DNA from: Marichromatium bheemlicum | GTDB lineage: Bacteria; Pseudomonadota; Gammaproteobacteria; Chromatiales; Chromatiaceae | Assembly (NCBI RefSeq): GCF_012276755.1 | Contig: NZ_JAAXKX010000015.1 | Span: 1-64,000, forward strand | Reading direction: 5' to 3' | Length of the DNA: 64,000 bases | Position numbers and translations under genes: made by a program | In this document: positions 36,398 through 44,350 of the stretch, piece by piece | Position numbering within the stretch: the stretch's first letter is position 1 | Layout: every line of letters begins with the position of its first letter | Notes under the pieces: generated by a model | The model's input: only the letters and a program-made list of their open reading frames with translations | What the model was told of the DNA's origin: nothing | Databases searched by the model: none

Positions 36398-38614
36398 TCA
36401 GCGTTGCATCGTCAGGGTGAGCGAGAGGGTGCGCGGCGCACCCGGGTAGTAGCCGATGGTGCCGGGCTGGGCGTCGTCGCGCCCGGCGTCGATGACGGCG
36501 ACATAGCGGGTGTCGAAGAGGTTGTCGACGGCCAGCGAGAGAGTTATGGCGCGGTGGCGGTAGCCGAGGCCGAGATCGAACAGGGTGTGGGCATCGACCG
36601 GCTCGGTATTGGCCGCGTCGCCGTAGCGTCGTCCGACGTGACGGATCACCGGGGTCAGGGTCCAGGGACCGTGGCGGTACTCCAGGGCGAGGCTGGCGAG
36701 CCACTCGGGGGCGTCCGGGACCTGGTTGCCCCGGGTGGCGAGCAGGCTGTCGGCGGCGGTGCGGATGTCGGTGTCGAGACGGCTGCGGTTCCACGACAGG
36801 CTGGCCACCAGGTCCCAGTGCGCGTCGGCGCGCCAACGCGCCTCGAGCTCGGCGCCCTGGGTGTGGGCGCGTACCCCACCCTGGAGATAGCTGAGATCGA
36901 GCGCCGGGTCGTAGGCCATCACCTGCTTGTCGCGCAGCCGGCCCCAGTAGAGCGTCGGCGTCAGGGTGAGGTTGCCGTGGCGCCAGCTCAGCCCGGCCTC
37001 GATGGTCTCGGCGCGCTCGAAGCGCAGCCGCTGCCACAGCGACTGGAGGTCGATCCCGGCGGCCTCGAACCGCTCGCGCGCGTTCATGTAACCGCTGTAG
37101 AGCGGGCCGAGCCAGGGGTTGCCGATGGTGCGTCCGAGGGCGAGCCGGGCCTCCAGCCCCGGGGTGAGTTCACGGCTCAGATTGAGGCTCGGCAGCCAGG
37201 CCGCGAGGGTGACGGGCGCGGTGCCGAGCGCGGGGTCGACCGGCGGGTCGAGGTCGAGCGCCGCGCCGTGGTCGAGATCGGGCAGGGCGCTGGCGTCGTA
37301 ACCGGTGATCGCCGGCAGGCGCAGGCGTAGATAGCGCGTCCCCAGGGTGTAGCGCCAGCCGCGCCGCTCGCCCTCGATCATGGCAAAGGGGCTCTCGTAG
37401 GCGCGCTCGCCCTGCTCGGCGAGGATGCCCCAGCGCGAGAAGCGCAGCGCGCCGGCGTCATCGACGGTGTAGAGGCGTTGGCTCAGCGGCGGCGGCATCG
37501 AGCTGAGGCGCTGGCTCCAGTGACCGAGGGTGAGGGTGGCGTCGTCGAGTTCGAGCTGCAGCTCGGCGACGGCGCCATACTGGCGCTGGTCGACCTCGAC
37601 GCGAACGATACTGGTGCGCTTGCCGGTGAGCCGCTCGCCCCGGGTCTCCAGCCAGTAGGGGCGCAGTTGCAGCCGGGCGCGTGGCCCGAGCTGCCAGCTC
37701 AGGGTGGCGAGCAGGTTGTCCTCGGTGTAGTGCTGGGTGTTGTAGGCGTAGTAGTCGGCGTCCTCGCGCGCCGAGCCGGTGAGCGTGGCGTGGTAGCCGA
37801 GCGTGCCGTAGCGCTCGAGGTCCTGGCTCTCGGCATGAGTCAGTGGGCGATAGGCGTCGCTGTGGAAGCGGTTGTGGGCGCCGTAGAGGCTGAGCGACAG
37901 GTCGGCGCCGAGCGGTTGCGCCCAGCCGAGGTTGAGGGTGTCGCGGCTCTGCCCGCCGGGGCCGCGCCACTGCGCGCCGGCGGCGCTGGAGGCGGAGAGG
38001 AACAGCCGGCTCGCGGCGGCGCCGATGGCGCCGCTGTCGAGCCGCGCGAACAGTCGGTGGAAGTCGTGATCGGCGCGCGCCACCCGCGCCATCACCCCCG
38101 GCTGTTGGCGCGGTGCGCGCAGCCCCAGCGCCAGGCTGCCGGCGAGGTTGCCGACCCCGAGGCCGACCCCGGCCGGTTGTGGGCCGCGCCACAGGGTGAG
38201 TCGTTCGAGGTTCTCCAGGTCGTAGAGGTTGCCGACGCCGCCGCGCCCGGCGCTGGTCGAGGAGGGGGAGCCCTCGATCGTCACCGCCAGCCCGGTGGCG
38301 GTGGAGGCGGCGATGGCGCGCAGCCGCAGCGTCTGTTGCTCGGTGCTGAGCGCGTTGGGGTCGGCCTCGGCGCGGTTGACCGAGGGGGTGAGGTCGAGCG
38401 CGCGGTAGGGGTTGACCTGGGCGGCGCCGCCGCGCGCCTCCAGGGTGGCGCCGTCGAGTTCGGTGGTGGCGTAGTCGCCCGCACCCGGCGCGATCCGGGA
38501 CGCGCTGACCTCGATCGCGGGCAGCATCAGTGGGGGCTCGGCGCCGGCGGCGAGCGGCCAGCACAACGGGGCGAGGCAGCATCCGAGGGTGCGCATCCTT
38601 GGGGGCTCGTCCAT
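36398..38614 (-). CDS. TonB-dependent outer-membrane receptor
   Basis: A 738-residue precursor: signal peptide (GCCLAPLCWPLAAGA), a TonB-box-like PAIEVSASR, a plug domain (about 45-165, VTIEGSPSS, VGNLYDLENLERLTLWRGPQ), and a barrel ending in LSLTLTMQR with the conserved VDNLFDTRY...YYPGAPRT. Such receptors use proton-motive force through TonB-ExbBD to import scarce ligands. Here it is preceded by a TupA-like binding protein and followed by a ModA-like protein, a porin, ABC genes and ModD. The most economical reading is a receptor for molybdate or tungstate, or their chelates (inference). Confidence 0.92.
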   Translation of the reverse strand: MDEPPRMRTLGCCLAPLCWPLAAGAEPPLMLPAIEVSASRIAPGAGDYATTELDGATLEARGGAAQVNPYRALDLTPSVNRAEADPNALSTEQQTLRLRAIAASTATGLAVTIEGSPSSTSAGRGGVGNLYDLENLERLTLWRGPQPAGVGLGVGNLAGSLALGLRAPRQQPGVMARVARADHDFHRLFARLDSGAIGAAASRLFLSASSAAGAQWRGPGGQSRDTLNLGWAQPLGADLSLSLYGAHNRFHSDAYRPLTHAESQDLERYGTLGYHATLTGSAREDADYYAYNTQHYTEDNLLATLSWQLGPRARLQLRPYWLETRGERLTGKRTSIVRVEVDQRQYGAVAELQLELDDATLTLGHWSQRLSSMPPPLSQRLYTVDDAGALRFSRWGILAEQGERAYESPFAMIEGERRGWRYTLGTRYLRLRLPAITGYDASALPDLDHGAALDLDPPVDPALGTAPVTLAAWLPSLNLSRELTPGLEARLALGRTIGNPWLGPLYSGYMNARERFEAAGIDLQSLWQRLRFERAETIEAGLSWRHGNLTLTPTLYWGRLRDKQVMAYDPALDLSYLQGGVRAHTQGAELEARWRADAHWDLVASLSWNRSRLDTDIRTAADSLLATRGNQVPDAPEWLASLALEYRHGPWTLTPVIRHVGRRYGDAANTEPVDAHTLFDLGLGYRHRAITLSLAVDNLFDTRYVAVIDAGRDDAQPGTIGYYPGAPRTLSLTLTMQR

Positions 38615-38626
38615 GGTGATCGCGCC

Positions 38627-39451
38627 TCAGTGTCGCGCCGTCGGGTTGGGGTGGATCCAGGGGCCGTCGCGGTTGGCCGCGCGCAGCGCCGCCTGGCCCG
38701 CGGCGCCGAGCAGGTAGTCGGCGAGCCGGTGGGCGTGTGCGCGCCGCGCGGCATCGGCGGGGTGGGTCGGGCCGGGGAGGACGAGGACGAAGTGCCGGCG
38801 CATCTGCGGGTCGTCGTCGAGCAGCACGGCGAGTCCGGGGTGGGGGAGACGGCCGAAGGCCACCGGGATCTCGCCGGCGATCACATAGGCGCCGCGCGCG
38901 CCGGCGTCGATCAGCGCGGCGTGGCGCGTCTCGGCGCCGCTCGGGAGTTGCTGGCGCGCCCCGGGGCGCAGCCCGCCGGCACGCCACAGCCGCGCGGCGA
39001 CGAGATAGCTGCCGGGGTCGCGGTAGCCGATCATCGGCGCGTCGGCGCGGGCGATGCGGCGCAGCGCCTCGATGCCGTCGGACGCCTCGCCCACCCCCGC
39101 CGGGTCGGCCTCGGGGCCGAGGATGACGTAGCGGTTGTGCGCCCAGGTGGTGAGCGGCGCGGCCAGCCCGCGCGCGACCAGGTCGAAGGTTGCCTCACCG
39201 CCGTGGATCAGCAGCAGGTCGGCCTCGCCGCTGGCAAAGCGCGGCACCACCTGGTCCTTGGGCGCGGCGGCGACGGTGTCGATCGCCAGCCCGGTGGCCT
39301 GCTCGGCCTCTTCGGCCAGCGCCGGCCACACCCCGCACATCACCAGCCCGCCGACCACGGCGACCGGCACCGTTGGGGCGGGCGCGGCGCTTGGCGGGAC
39401 AGGGATGAGCATTCCGAGCAATAGGCCGAGCCTGAGTGAGCGTGAGCGCAT
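38627..39451 (-). CDS. TupA-like tungstate/molybdate-type periplasmic binding protein
   Basis: A 274-residue precursor with signal peptide (LGLLLGMLIPVPPSA). Features fit the TupA/PBP-like family: VVGGLVMCGVWPALAEEAEQ, ASGEADLLLIHGGEATFDLV (TupA has .G.ADV.LVH), TTWAHNRYVILGPEADPAGV, and APMIGYRDPGSYLVAARLWR. It differs in fold class from the two ModA-like proteins, so this region encodes three binding proteins. ATG at 39451 with AGGAG seven bases upstream precedes the signal peptide directly. The same frame is open back to an ATG at 39718, also with AAGGAG, 35 bases after the ModE box. First gene of the second operon. Confidence 0.8.
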   Translation of the reverse strand: MRSRSLRLGLLLGMLIPVPPSAAPAPTVPVAVVGGLVMCGVWPALAEEAEQATGLAIDTVAAAPKDQVVPRFASGEADLLLIHGGEATFDLVARGLAAPLTTWAHNRYVILGPEADPAGVGEASDGIEALRRIARADAPMIGYRDPGSYLVAARLWRAGGLRPGARQQLPSGAETRHAALIDAGARGAYVIAGEIPVAFGRLPHPGLAVLLDDDPQMRRHFVLVLPGPTHPADAARRAHAHRLADYLLGAAGQAALRAANRDGPWIHPNPTARH

Positions 39452-39967
39452 CGGCATCTCCTGGAGATTGATGGGGGCGGATGGAGCGTCTCGATGAGGC
39501 GATCCCAGGGGTGTCCCCGGTTCCTCTCGGGGCGGTTGCGGTCGAGTGCTCGCGCACTCGCGCGTCGTGCCGCCAGTCGAGGGGGCAGAGGACGGCTGTG
39601 GCAACGGGTGGAGCCATGACGGGTGCAGACCAACGACTCGACCGATTCGCTGGTGTCGCTGGGGCGCCATCCCTGATGCGGTGCTGGCGTGGTCGATTTC
39701 CGGGGCTGGGGTGGGCATCCGTGCTCCTTGACTGGTGGTGGGGCGCGGGGTTGCGCTATGTCTTCGTGGATATAACGCAAGGCGCGCAAGCCGCGGGCGT
39801 CCTTCGGTGTTCGTGATGCTGTGTCAGTACATCAAGCAGGATCAGTGCCACGCGTTATGAATATCGCGTCGTCGGGCCCAGCCCCCTGTCGGGAAAAGGC
39901 ATTTTCTGCGTGGCGGATGGGGGAGGCTGGGGCGGCTCGAACCCGGCCTGTTCCACGATGGTGCGAT
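39452..39967. other. Leader and ModE-box region of the second Mo/W operon
   Basis: 515 bases between the TupA-like gene and the hydrolase gene upstream on the same strand. It contains the ModE box (39753-39778) and a leader of about 300 bases. Within the leader is a well-placed ribosome site and ATG at 39718, in frame with the TupA-like gene. No riboswitch consensus was recognised. Confidence 0.6.
39753..39778. promoter_or_regulatory. ModE box upstream of the TupA/TonB/porin operon
   Basis: Half-sites GCGCTATGTC and GATATAACGC, separated by TTCGTG. The right half is ideal and the left differs from its mirror image at two of ten positions. The 6-base spacer equals that of the modE box at 29633. 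It is placed to control the minus-strand operon starting at 39451. Confidence 0.75.
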
Positions 39968-40771
39968 TTAGCGCCTTAGGATGTCCGATACGGTGCGCGG
40001 CGATGGCGCAGGGTAGAGCAAGGCACGTGCGCCAGTGCGTGCGAAGGGGCGCCAGTCGTCTTCGGGTTGGGCCAACCGATCGGCGATGACGTCGAGGGCG
40101 AGGGGGTGGTAGATCATGCCCAGATGGCTGGAGGGAATTTCGATGGGGTCGAAATTCGGTGCTGGCGGTTGGTGGCTGGTGTGCCAGGCGACGATACCGT
40201 CGCTGCGGCTGATCAGTGCCGTGGTCGGCACCGGCGGTGGTGTGGCCAGTGGCCCCAGGCTCGGGTCGAGACCGATCGGTTCGCCACTGAGTGCTTGGTG
40301 CAGTCGCCATAGCTGCGCCGGATCGGGGTAACCGGCGATGGGAGTGGCGAGGGTGATGACCTGGCGTACCTGCTCGGGGTGGGCCTTGGCCAGCTCGCGG
40401 GCATAGAGTCCACCGAGGCTCCAGCCGATCAGGCTCACCCGCCGGCGGTGATGACGGTGAAGTCGATCGAGTCGTGCGGCACAGGCGGCGAACACCCCAG
40501 GACGCGGTCCCCGGTTGATGCCCTGGCCCCAATCGATACAGGTATAGCCCAGTTCGTCGAGGGCGTGCCGTAGCGGTGCCGTACCGGCTGCGCCGCCGAA
40601 CAGGCGGGGAAAGATCAGGACCGGATGAGCGTCACCGCGAGGATGGGGACACAATTGACGGCTGATCAGGGTGGCGACGAATTCGGCCCCGGCTCGGGAT
40701 TCGAGCGCCAGACGCCAGGGGGCGGTGAGCCAGTCGGCGAGGAGTGCGGACACGGATGGGGTGGGGATCAT
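39968..40771 (-). CDS. Alpha/beta hydrolase (PGAP1/lipase-like)
   Basis: A 267-residue protein with the hydrolase fold: PVLIFPRLFGGAAGTAPLRH (strand 3 and oxyanion region), IDWGQGINRGPR, the nucleophile elbow GWSLGG (Ser about 128), an acid in LISRSDGIVAWH and the His in SSHLGMIYHPL. The order and SSHLGM ending resemble PGAP1-like or esterase/lipase family members in Proteobacteria. There is no signal peptide, so it should be cytoplasmic. Substrate unknown. It is followed on the same strand by the leader of the Mo/W operon and preceded by a small membrane protein gene. Confidence 0.82.
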   Translation of the reverse strand: MIPTPSVSALLADWLTAPWRLALESRAGAEFVATLISRQLCPHPRGDAHPVLIFPRLFGGAAGTAPLRHALDELGYTCIDWGQGINRGPRPGVFAACAARLDRLHRHHRRRVSLIGWSLGGLYARELAKAHPEQVRQVITLATPIAGYPDPAQLWRLHQALSGEPIGLDPSLGPLATPPPVPTTALISRSDGIVAWHTSHQPPAPNFDPIEIPSSHLGMIYHPLALDVIADRLAQPEDDWRPFARTGARALLYPAPSPRTVSDILRR

Positions 40772-40785
40772 CGTGTCCGCTCGGT

Positions 40786-41238
40786 TCAGGTCTCGTCTTG
40801 CGCGTCGGCCATCAATGGCGGCGGCTGGACCGGCGCGATACCGCGCACGCGGCGCAGCCAGTTGATCGCCCCGAGCAGGTGAGGGTTGGCGGCGAGCTGG
40901 CGTTCGAGGCGGTACTTGCCAGGGAAATCGATCAAGATCAGCCCCATCAGGATGGTCAGCAGTCCTTGCCCCGGTAGCACCAGCATCAGCAGGCCACAGA
41001 GCAGTAGGAGGGCGCCGGTGAGGTTCTTGAGCAGGCGCAGCAGGGCATGCACCAGGGGATGATACCGCCGCAGCCGGCTCGGGCGCGGGGTACGCGCGGC
41101 GAAGTAATCGGTCGGGATCAGTGCCACCAGCCACGGCAGCGAGAGTAGCGAGAGCAGGAACACGGCGATGGACAGGCCCGCGATCCAGGCACTCAGTGCC
41201 TGGTGGGTTGCCACCCAGTGCAGTGCGGTTTCGATCAT
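40786..41238 (-). CDS. Small membrane protein with PGPGW-like motif
   Basis: 150 residues. There is a membrane helix at about 18-42 and two close helices at about 70-105 around LTGALLLLCGLLMLVLPGQG then LLTILMGLILIDFPGK. The LPG.G...ILLGL.LL..PGK...E..L pattern is the putative transmembrane PGPGW family found in many Proteobacteria; function unknown. The C-terminus is cytoplasmic-looking and Pro-rich. It is followed by the hydrolase gene with a 14-base gap, suggesting co-transcription. Confidence 0.75.
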   Translation of the reverse strand: MIETALHWVATHQALSAWIAGLSIAVFLLSLLSLPWLVALIPTDYFAARTPRPSRLRRYHPLVHALLRLLKNLTGALLLLCGLLMLVLPGQGLLTILMGLILIDFPGKYRLERQLAANPHLLGAINWLRRVRGIAPVQPPPLMADAQDET

Positions 41239-41292
41239 GATGGTGCGATTCCTGGAGTGGGCGGGCCGCACCGTGCGGTCCGCCCCGCGGCC

Positions 41293-42159
41293 TCAGTGGG
41301 CCTGGCTGGCAGCGTGCAGTTCGGCGGCCTGGAGGGTGTTCTCGAGCAGGCTGGCGATGGTCATCGGACCGACCCCGCCAGGCACCGGGGTGATCCAGGC
41401 GGCACGCTCGGCGCAGCTGGCGAAGTCGACGTCGCCGACCAGCTTGCCGTCCTCGTTGCGATTGATGCCGACATCGATGACCGTCGCACCCTCTTTGATC
41501 CACTCGCCGGGCACGAAGCGCGGGCGGCCGACGGCGGCGACCAGGATGTCGGCCCCGCGTACCTTCTCGGCGAGGTCCTTGGTGCGGCTGTGGCAGATGG
41601 TCACGGTGCAACGGGCGGCCAGCAGCTCCAGGGCCATCGGTCGGCCGACGATGTTCGACTGGCCGATCACCACCGCGTCGAGCCCGGCGAGCGGCTGACC
41701 GGTGCGCTCGAGCATGGTCATCACCCCCTTGGGCGTGCACGGGCGCAATAACGGCATGCGCAGCACCAAGCGACCGACGTTATAGGGATGGAAGCCGTCG
41801 ACGTCCTTGGTCGGCAGGATGCGCTCGGTCACCAGGGTCTCGTCGATCTGCTCGGGCAGCGGCAGCTGCACCAGGATGCCGTCGATGTCCTGATCGGCGT
41901 TGAGCCGATCGATCAGCGCCAGCAGTTCGTCCTGGGTGGTCGAGGCCGGCAGCTCGTGCAGCTCGGAGCGGAAGCCGACCTCGGCGCAGGCCTTGCGCTT
42001 GTTGCGGACATAGACCTGGGAGGCGGGGTTCTCGCCGACCAGTACCACCGCCAGCCCGGGGGCGCGTTGGCCGGCGGCGAGCAGGGCGTCGACCCGGGTC
42101 TTGATCTGCTGGCGGATGTCTGCGGCGATCGACTTGCCGTCGAGGAGTTGTGCGGTCAT
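41293..42159 (-). CDS. folD: Methylenetetrahydrofolate dehydrogenase/cyclohydrolase
   Basis: A 288-residue bifunctional enzyme of one-carbon metabolism. Signature blocks are all present: [18 protein letters not shown] (catalytic Tyr and Lys), [45 protein letters not shown] (NADP site) and [14 protein letters not shown]. It interconverts 5,10-methylene-, methenyl- and 10-formyl-tetrahydrofolate in the cytoplasm. It is divergent from the tRNA cluster. Confidence 0.97.
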   Translation of the reverse strand: MTAQLLDGKSIAADIRQQIKTRVDALLAAGQRAPGLAVVLVGENPASQVYVRNKRKACAEVGFRSELHELPASTTQDELLALIDRLNADQDIDGILVQLPLPEQIDETLVTERILPTKDVDGFHPYNVGRLVLRMPLLRPCTPKGVMTMLERTGQPLAGLDAVVIGQSNIVGRPMALELLAARCTVTICHSRTKDLAEKVRGADILVAAVGRPRFVPGEWIKEGATVIDVGINRNEDGKLVGDVDFASCAERAAWITPVPGGVGPMTIASLLENTLQAAELHAASQAH

Positions 42160-42242
42160 GGTCTTCCTAGTGATACAGGGTCAATAGCGCATGATATCGC
42201 GCGCGGCGGTGGCGATGGAATCCGTCGTAAGGGAATTAGTGC

Positions 42243-42271
42243 TTGACTTCGATCGTGGAGCGCCGTAGATT
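42243..42271 (+). promoter_or_regulatory. Sigma-70-type promoter for the tRNA-Pro/Arg pair
   Basis: TTGACT (42243-42248), a 17-base spacer, then TAGATT (42266-42271), 40 bases before tRNA-Pro. Confidence 0.75.
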
Positions 42272-42311
42272 AGGCGCTCTTCGATTTCGGGTCAGCATTG
42301 TTGGCCGAAAC

Positions 42312-42388
42312 CGGGGTATAGCGCAGTCTGGTAGCGCGCCTGCTTTGGGAGCAGGATGTCGGGGGTTCGAATCCCTCTACCCCGACCA
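42312..42388 (+). tRNA. tRNA-Pro (anticodon TGG)
   Basis: A 77-base cloverleaf with encoded CCA. The acceptor CGGGGTA pairs with TACCCCG, the anticodon arm is CCTGCTTTGGGAGCAGG, and the T-arm is GGGGGTTCGAATCCCTC. Confidence 0.97.
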
Positions 42389-42445
42389 AAGACAGCCGCC
42401 AGGTCTCGGGCACGGATTTCCGGCTCGTTCACTGCGCCGCCACGA

Positions 42446-42522
<77 letters not shown>

Positions 42523-42568
42523 CACGCAAGCCGCACGGCAACGAGATCGGGCTTGGTGAAAAAAGGGC

Positions 42569-42596
42569 TTGCATATCTTCAGGGACAGATTATAAT
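42569..42596 (+). promoter_or_regulatory. Sigma-70-type promoter before tRNA-His
   Basis: TTGCAT (42569-42574), a 16-base spacer and a consensus TATAAT (42591-42596), 37 bases before tRNA-His. Confidence 0.8.
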
Positions 42597-42633
42597 GCAC
42601 AGCTCATCGCATCGACGAATGCGAAGTAGCTAT

Positions 42634-42710
42634 GGTGGACGTAGCTCAGTTGGTAGAGCGCAGGATTGTGGTTCCTGTGGTCGTGGGTTCGATCCCCATC
42701 GTCCACCCCA
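42634..42710 (+). tRNA. tRNA-His (anticodon GTG)
   Basis: 77 bases including the extra G-1 that is unique to tRNA-His, opposite C73. The acceptor GTGGACG pairs with CGTCCAC, the anticodon loop ATTGTGG, and CCA is encoded. Confidence 0.97.
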
Positions 42711-42730
42711 AAATTTAGAGAGTACGTGAG

Positions 42731-42759
42731 TTGACAAGGCAAACAAAGTCCTTTAAGCT
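42731..42759 (+). promoter_or_regulatory. Sigma-70-type promoter before tRNA-Lys
   Basis: A consensus TTGACA (42731-42736), 17-base spacer, TAAGCT (42754-42759), 18 bases before tRNA-Lys. The spacing to the mature end is short but sufficient. Confidence 0.65.
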
Positions 42760-42777
42760 TAACGGCTCTAGAAAAAC

Positions 42778-42853
42778 GGGCCGTTAGCTCAGCTGGTAGA
42801 GCAGTGGACTCTTAATCCATTGGTCGTAGGTTCGAATCCTACACGGCCCACCA
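42778..42853 (+). tRNA. tRNA-Lys (anticodon CTT)
   Basis: A 76-base cloverleaf with CCA. The acceptor GGGCCGT pairs with ACGGCCC, the anticodon loop is CTCTTAA with CTT, and the T-arm GTAGGTTCGAATCCTAC. The CTT isoacceptor is the less usual lysine tRNA in Proteobacteria. Confidence 0.96.
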
Positions 42854-42858
42854 AATAC

Positions 42859-42894
42859 AAAAAAGGCCCTTCCGTTCGCGGAGGGGCCTTTTTT
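42859..42894 (+). terminator. Rho-independent terminator of the tRNA cluster
   Basis: GGCCCTTCCG, loop TTCG, CGGAGGGGCC, flanked by A6 and T6; a strong hairpin 6 bases after tRNA-Lys. Confidence 0.95.
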
Positions 42895-43579
42895 ATTGCC
42901 TGCGATCGCATGTCGCGATTTCCAGCCACCAGCCCTGTCGACCGGGCAAAAAGGCCCAGGGCGTTCGGCGAATACGGCATCCTCGCTGGCCGAGGCCTAC
43001 GCTGCCGCAGCGGGATAAGCTGACGAGCAAGGGCCTGCCGTCCCGCCATCCGGTGACCGTGTTTGCGCCAGCCCGGTGCCAGCGCGCAGAAAATTTCTGG
43101 CGTCACTCGTCATTTCACCTGCGATCTTGTGGGTTGGGTTGTTCGCTCATCCCCCTATCGTTGATATGTCCCCAGGGATATGCGCGAGTACTCAAGCTAT
43201 TGCTCTCTTTCTCCTCGCATCATTGCGGTTCGACCACGCGCTGCTTGCGGCCTGCGTAGCCCCGATGCGCTTTCGCCATCGTTCGCAGTTCGCGTCTACT
43301 GATGGCTGGCCCGCGTCGGGCTGAACTCGCTGCGCTTCGTCTGCGGTGATGCCAGCGCCACCTGCCATCGCTCGCTCCCGAGAAATCCGCAAGCGCCTCT
43401 CGCCCGATCAGCGCCGATCCCGCTCGCTCGGCGCGCACGGCGTCGCGTTGCCCTGATCGACCTCGATCAGTTCGGTGCGACTCGGCAGGGGGACAGACGT
43501 GATGACGTGGGGGAGATCCCGCGCCATCGAGCCGTTTCGGCGATGAACGAGGGTTGTTTCCGGCACGGCCCAGAGCACC
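42895..43579. other. 685-base stretch without a recognisable gene
   Basis: Less GC-rich and less regular in codon rhythm than its surroundings. No frame with a start, ribosome site and family motif was found. It looks like decayed or transferred DNA between the tRNA cluster and a TPR fragment. Confidence 0.55.
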
Positions 43580-43846
43580 TCAGTGGGTCTCGCTGAGGGA
43601 GGTGAAGGCCTGCTGTCGGCGCTGTTCGCGCAGCGCGTCGAGCCGTGCTTGAGTCTGCTCGATTCGGGGACGGGCACCGATCTCCTGGAACAGTGTCAGA
43701 CATTGCTTGAATATCGCCTCGGCCCGGTCGAGGTCGCCCCGGGAGTGGTAGATGAGGCCTAGGTTGCCGTAGGCCACCGCGTTGATGGGGTGAGTGACCA
43801 GGTGAGCGTCGACGCGGGTCTTCGGTGTCTTTGCATGGTCACTCAA
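43580..43846 (-). pseudogene. TPR-protein C-terminal fragment
   Basis: An open frame of up to 88 codons whose central part, AVAYGNLGLIYHSRGDLDRA then EAIFKQCLTLFQEIG, is a tetratricopeptide repeat (A...N.G......GD...A). It is followed by a charged helix, IEQTQARLDALREQRRQQ. There is no ATG and no ribosome site at its head; only a TTG at the edge of a repeat element. It therefore reads as the tail of a larger TPR protein whose front is gone. TPR modules mediate protein contacts; nothing more specific can be said. Confidence 0.55.
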
Positions 43847-43867
43847 CCCATCCTACGATCTCGCTCC

Positions 43868-43952
43868 CCCTTCGTGTCCTCTGTGTCTTTGCGGTTCGAA
43901 TCAGCCTCCAGCGATCAGCCGCCAGCCGCCAGTGCTGATGGCTGATCGCTGG
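43868..43952. repeat. Partial copy of the rRNA-like-sounding TTCGTGTC...TTTGCGGTTC repeat with a 13-bp hairpin
   Basis: CCTTCGTGTCCTCTGTGTCT and TTGCGGTTCGAATC resemble the arm of the repeat at 59.2-59.4 kb. It is followed by a perfect 13-bp inverted repeat (CCAGCGATCAGCC at 43908-43920, GGCTGATCGCTGG at 43940-43952) around CCGCCAGCCGCC. It is non-coding and is probably a dispersed element. Confidence 0.6.
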
Positions 43953-44065
43953 AAGCCGATTGCATTCCCCCCCGGCGCCAGCGGTTAGAATGCCCCGCTC
44001 GGGTGTCGTGCGATGCCCGTCGACGGTGGCGCACGGGGCGGCGCGGTTGCTAACGAGGTAGAGGT

Positions 44066-44338
44066 ATGAATGAGCTTTTTTCCCGGCACGAGCTGGCCTG
44101 CATCCTGTTGCGGGTGCCCGAGACCGGAGACCTGGAGCTGGATCGTTTGATTGCGCAGTCGCGCGCCCTGGACCACCGGTCCTCGACCGAGACGACCATG
44201 GTGCTGGATCAGGCGGTAAGGCGTGAGGGCGCGGCGCAGCAGGCCGAGCGCAAGGCGGCGCTCGATGACGAGCTGGCGCACCTGCTGCGTGAGCAGCAGC
44301 AGGCACAGGCCGAGTTCAAGGCTGGCGGTGCCGACTGA
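44066..44338 (+). CDS. Hypothetical protein, 90 residues, helical and charged
   Basis: Not recognised. ATG at 44066 follows GAGGTAGAGGT, a good ribosome site. The N-terminal 25 residues are mixed. The C-terminal 45 (TTMVLDQAVRREGAAQQAER, then AALDDELAHLLREQQQAQAE) are predicted continuous helix with coiled-coil character. It has no signal peptide and no cysteines after position 11. It converges with the DUF3037 gene, 12 bases apart. Confidence 0.6.
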   Translation: MNELFSRHELACILLRVPETGDLELDRLIAQSRALDHRSSTETTMVLDQAVRREGAAQQAERKAALDDELAHLLREQQQAQAEFKAGGAD

Positions 44339-44350
44339 GGGTGGCGGCGC

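Noticed and set aside
34305-37037. A 910-codon frame running through the porin and back into the binding-protein and receptor genes
   Set aside because: Only the portion after ATG 35612 encodes porin. The N-terminal part is an out-of-frame shadow of the ModA-like and TonB genes.
39452-39752. Molybdenum-cofactor or tungsten riboswitch in the leader
   Set aside because: Its position would suit one, but no conserved Moco-RNA stems were recognised by eye. A covariance-model search would decide.
43408-43677. Minus-strand frame containing VPETTLVHRRNGSMARDLPH
   Set aside because: It has some protein-like composition, but no recognisable family, no ribosome site and poor codon rhythm. Left as part of the decayed stretch.
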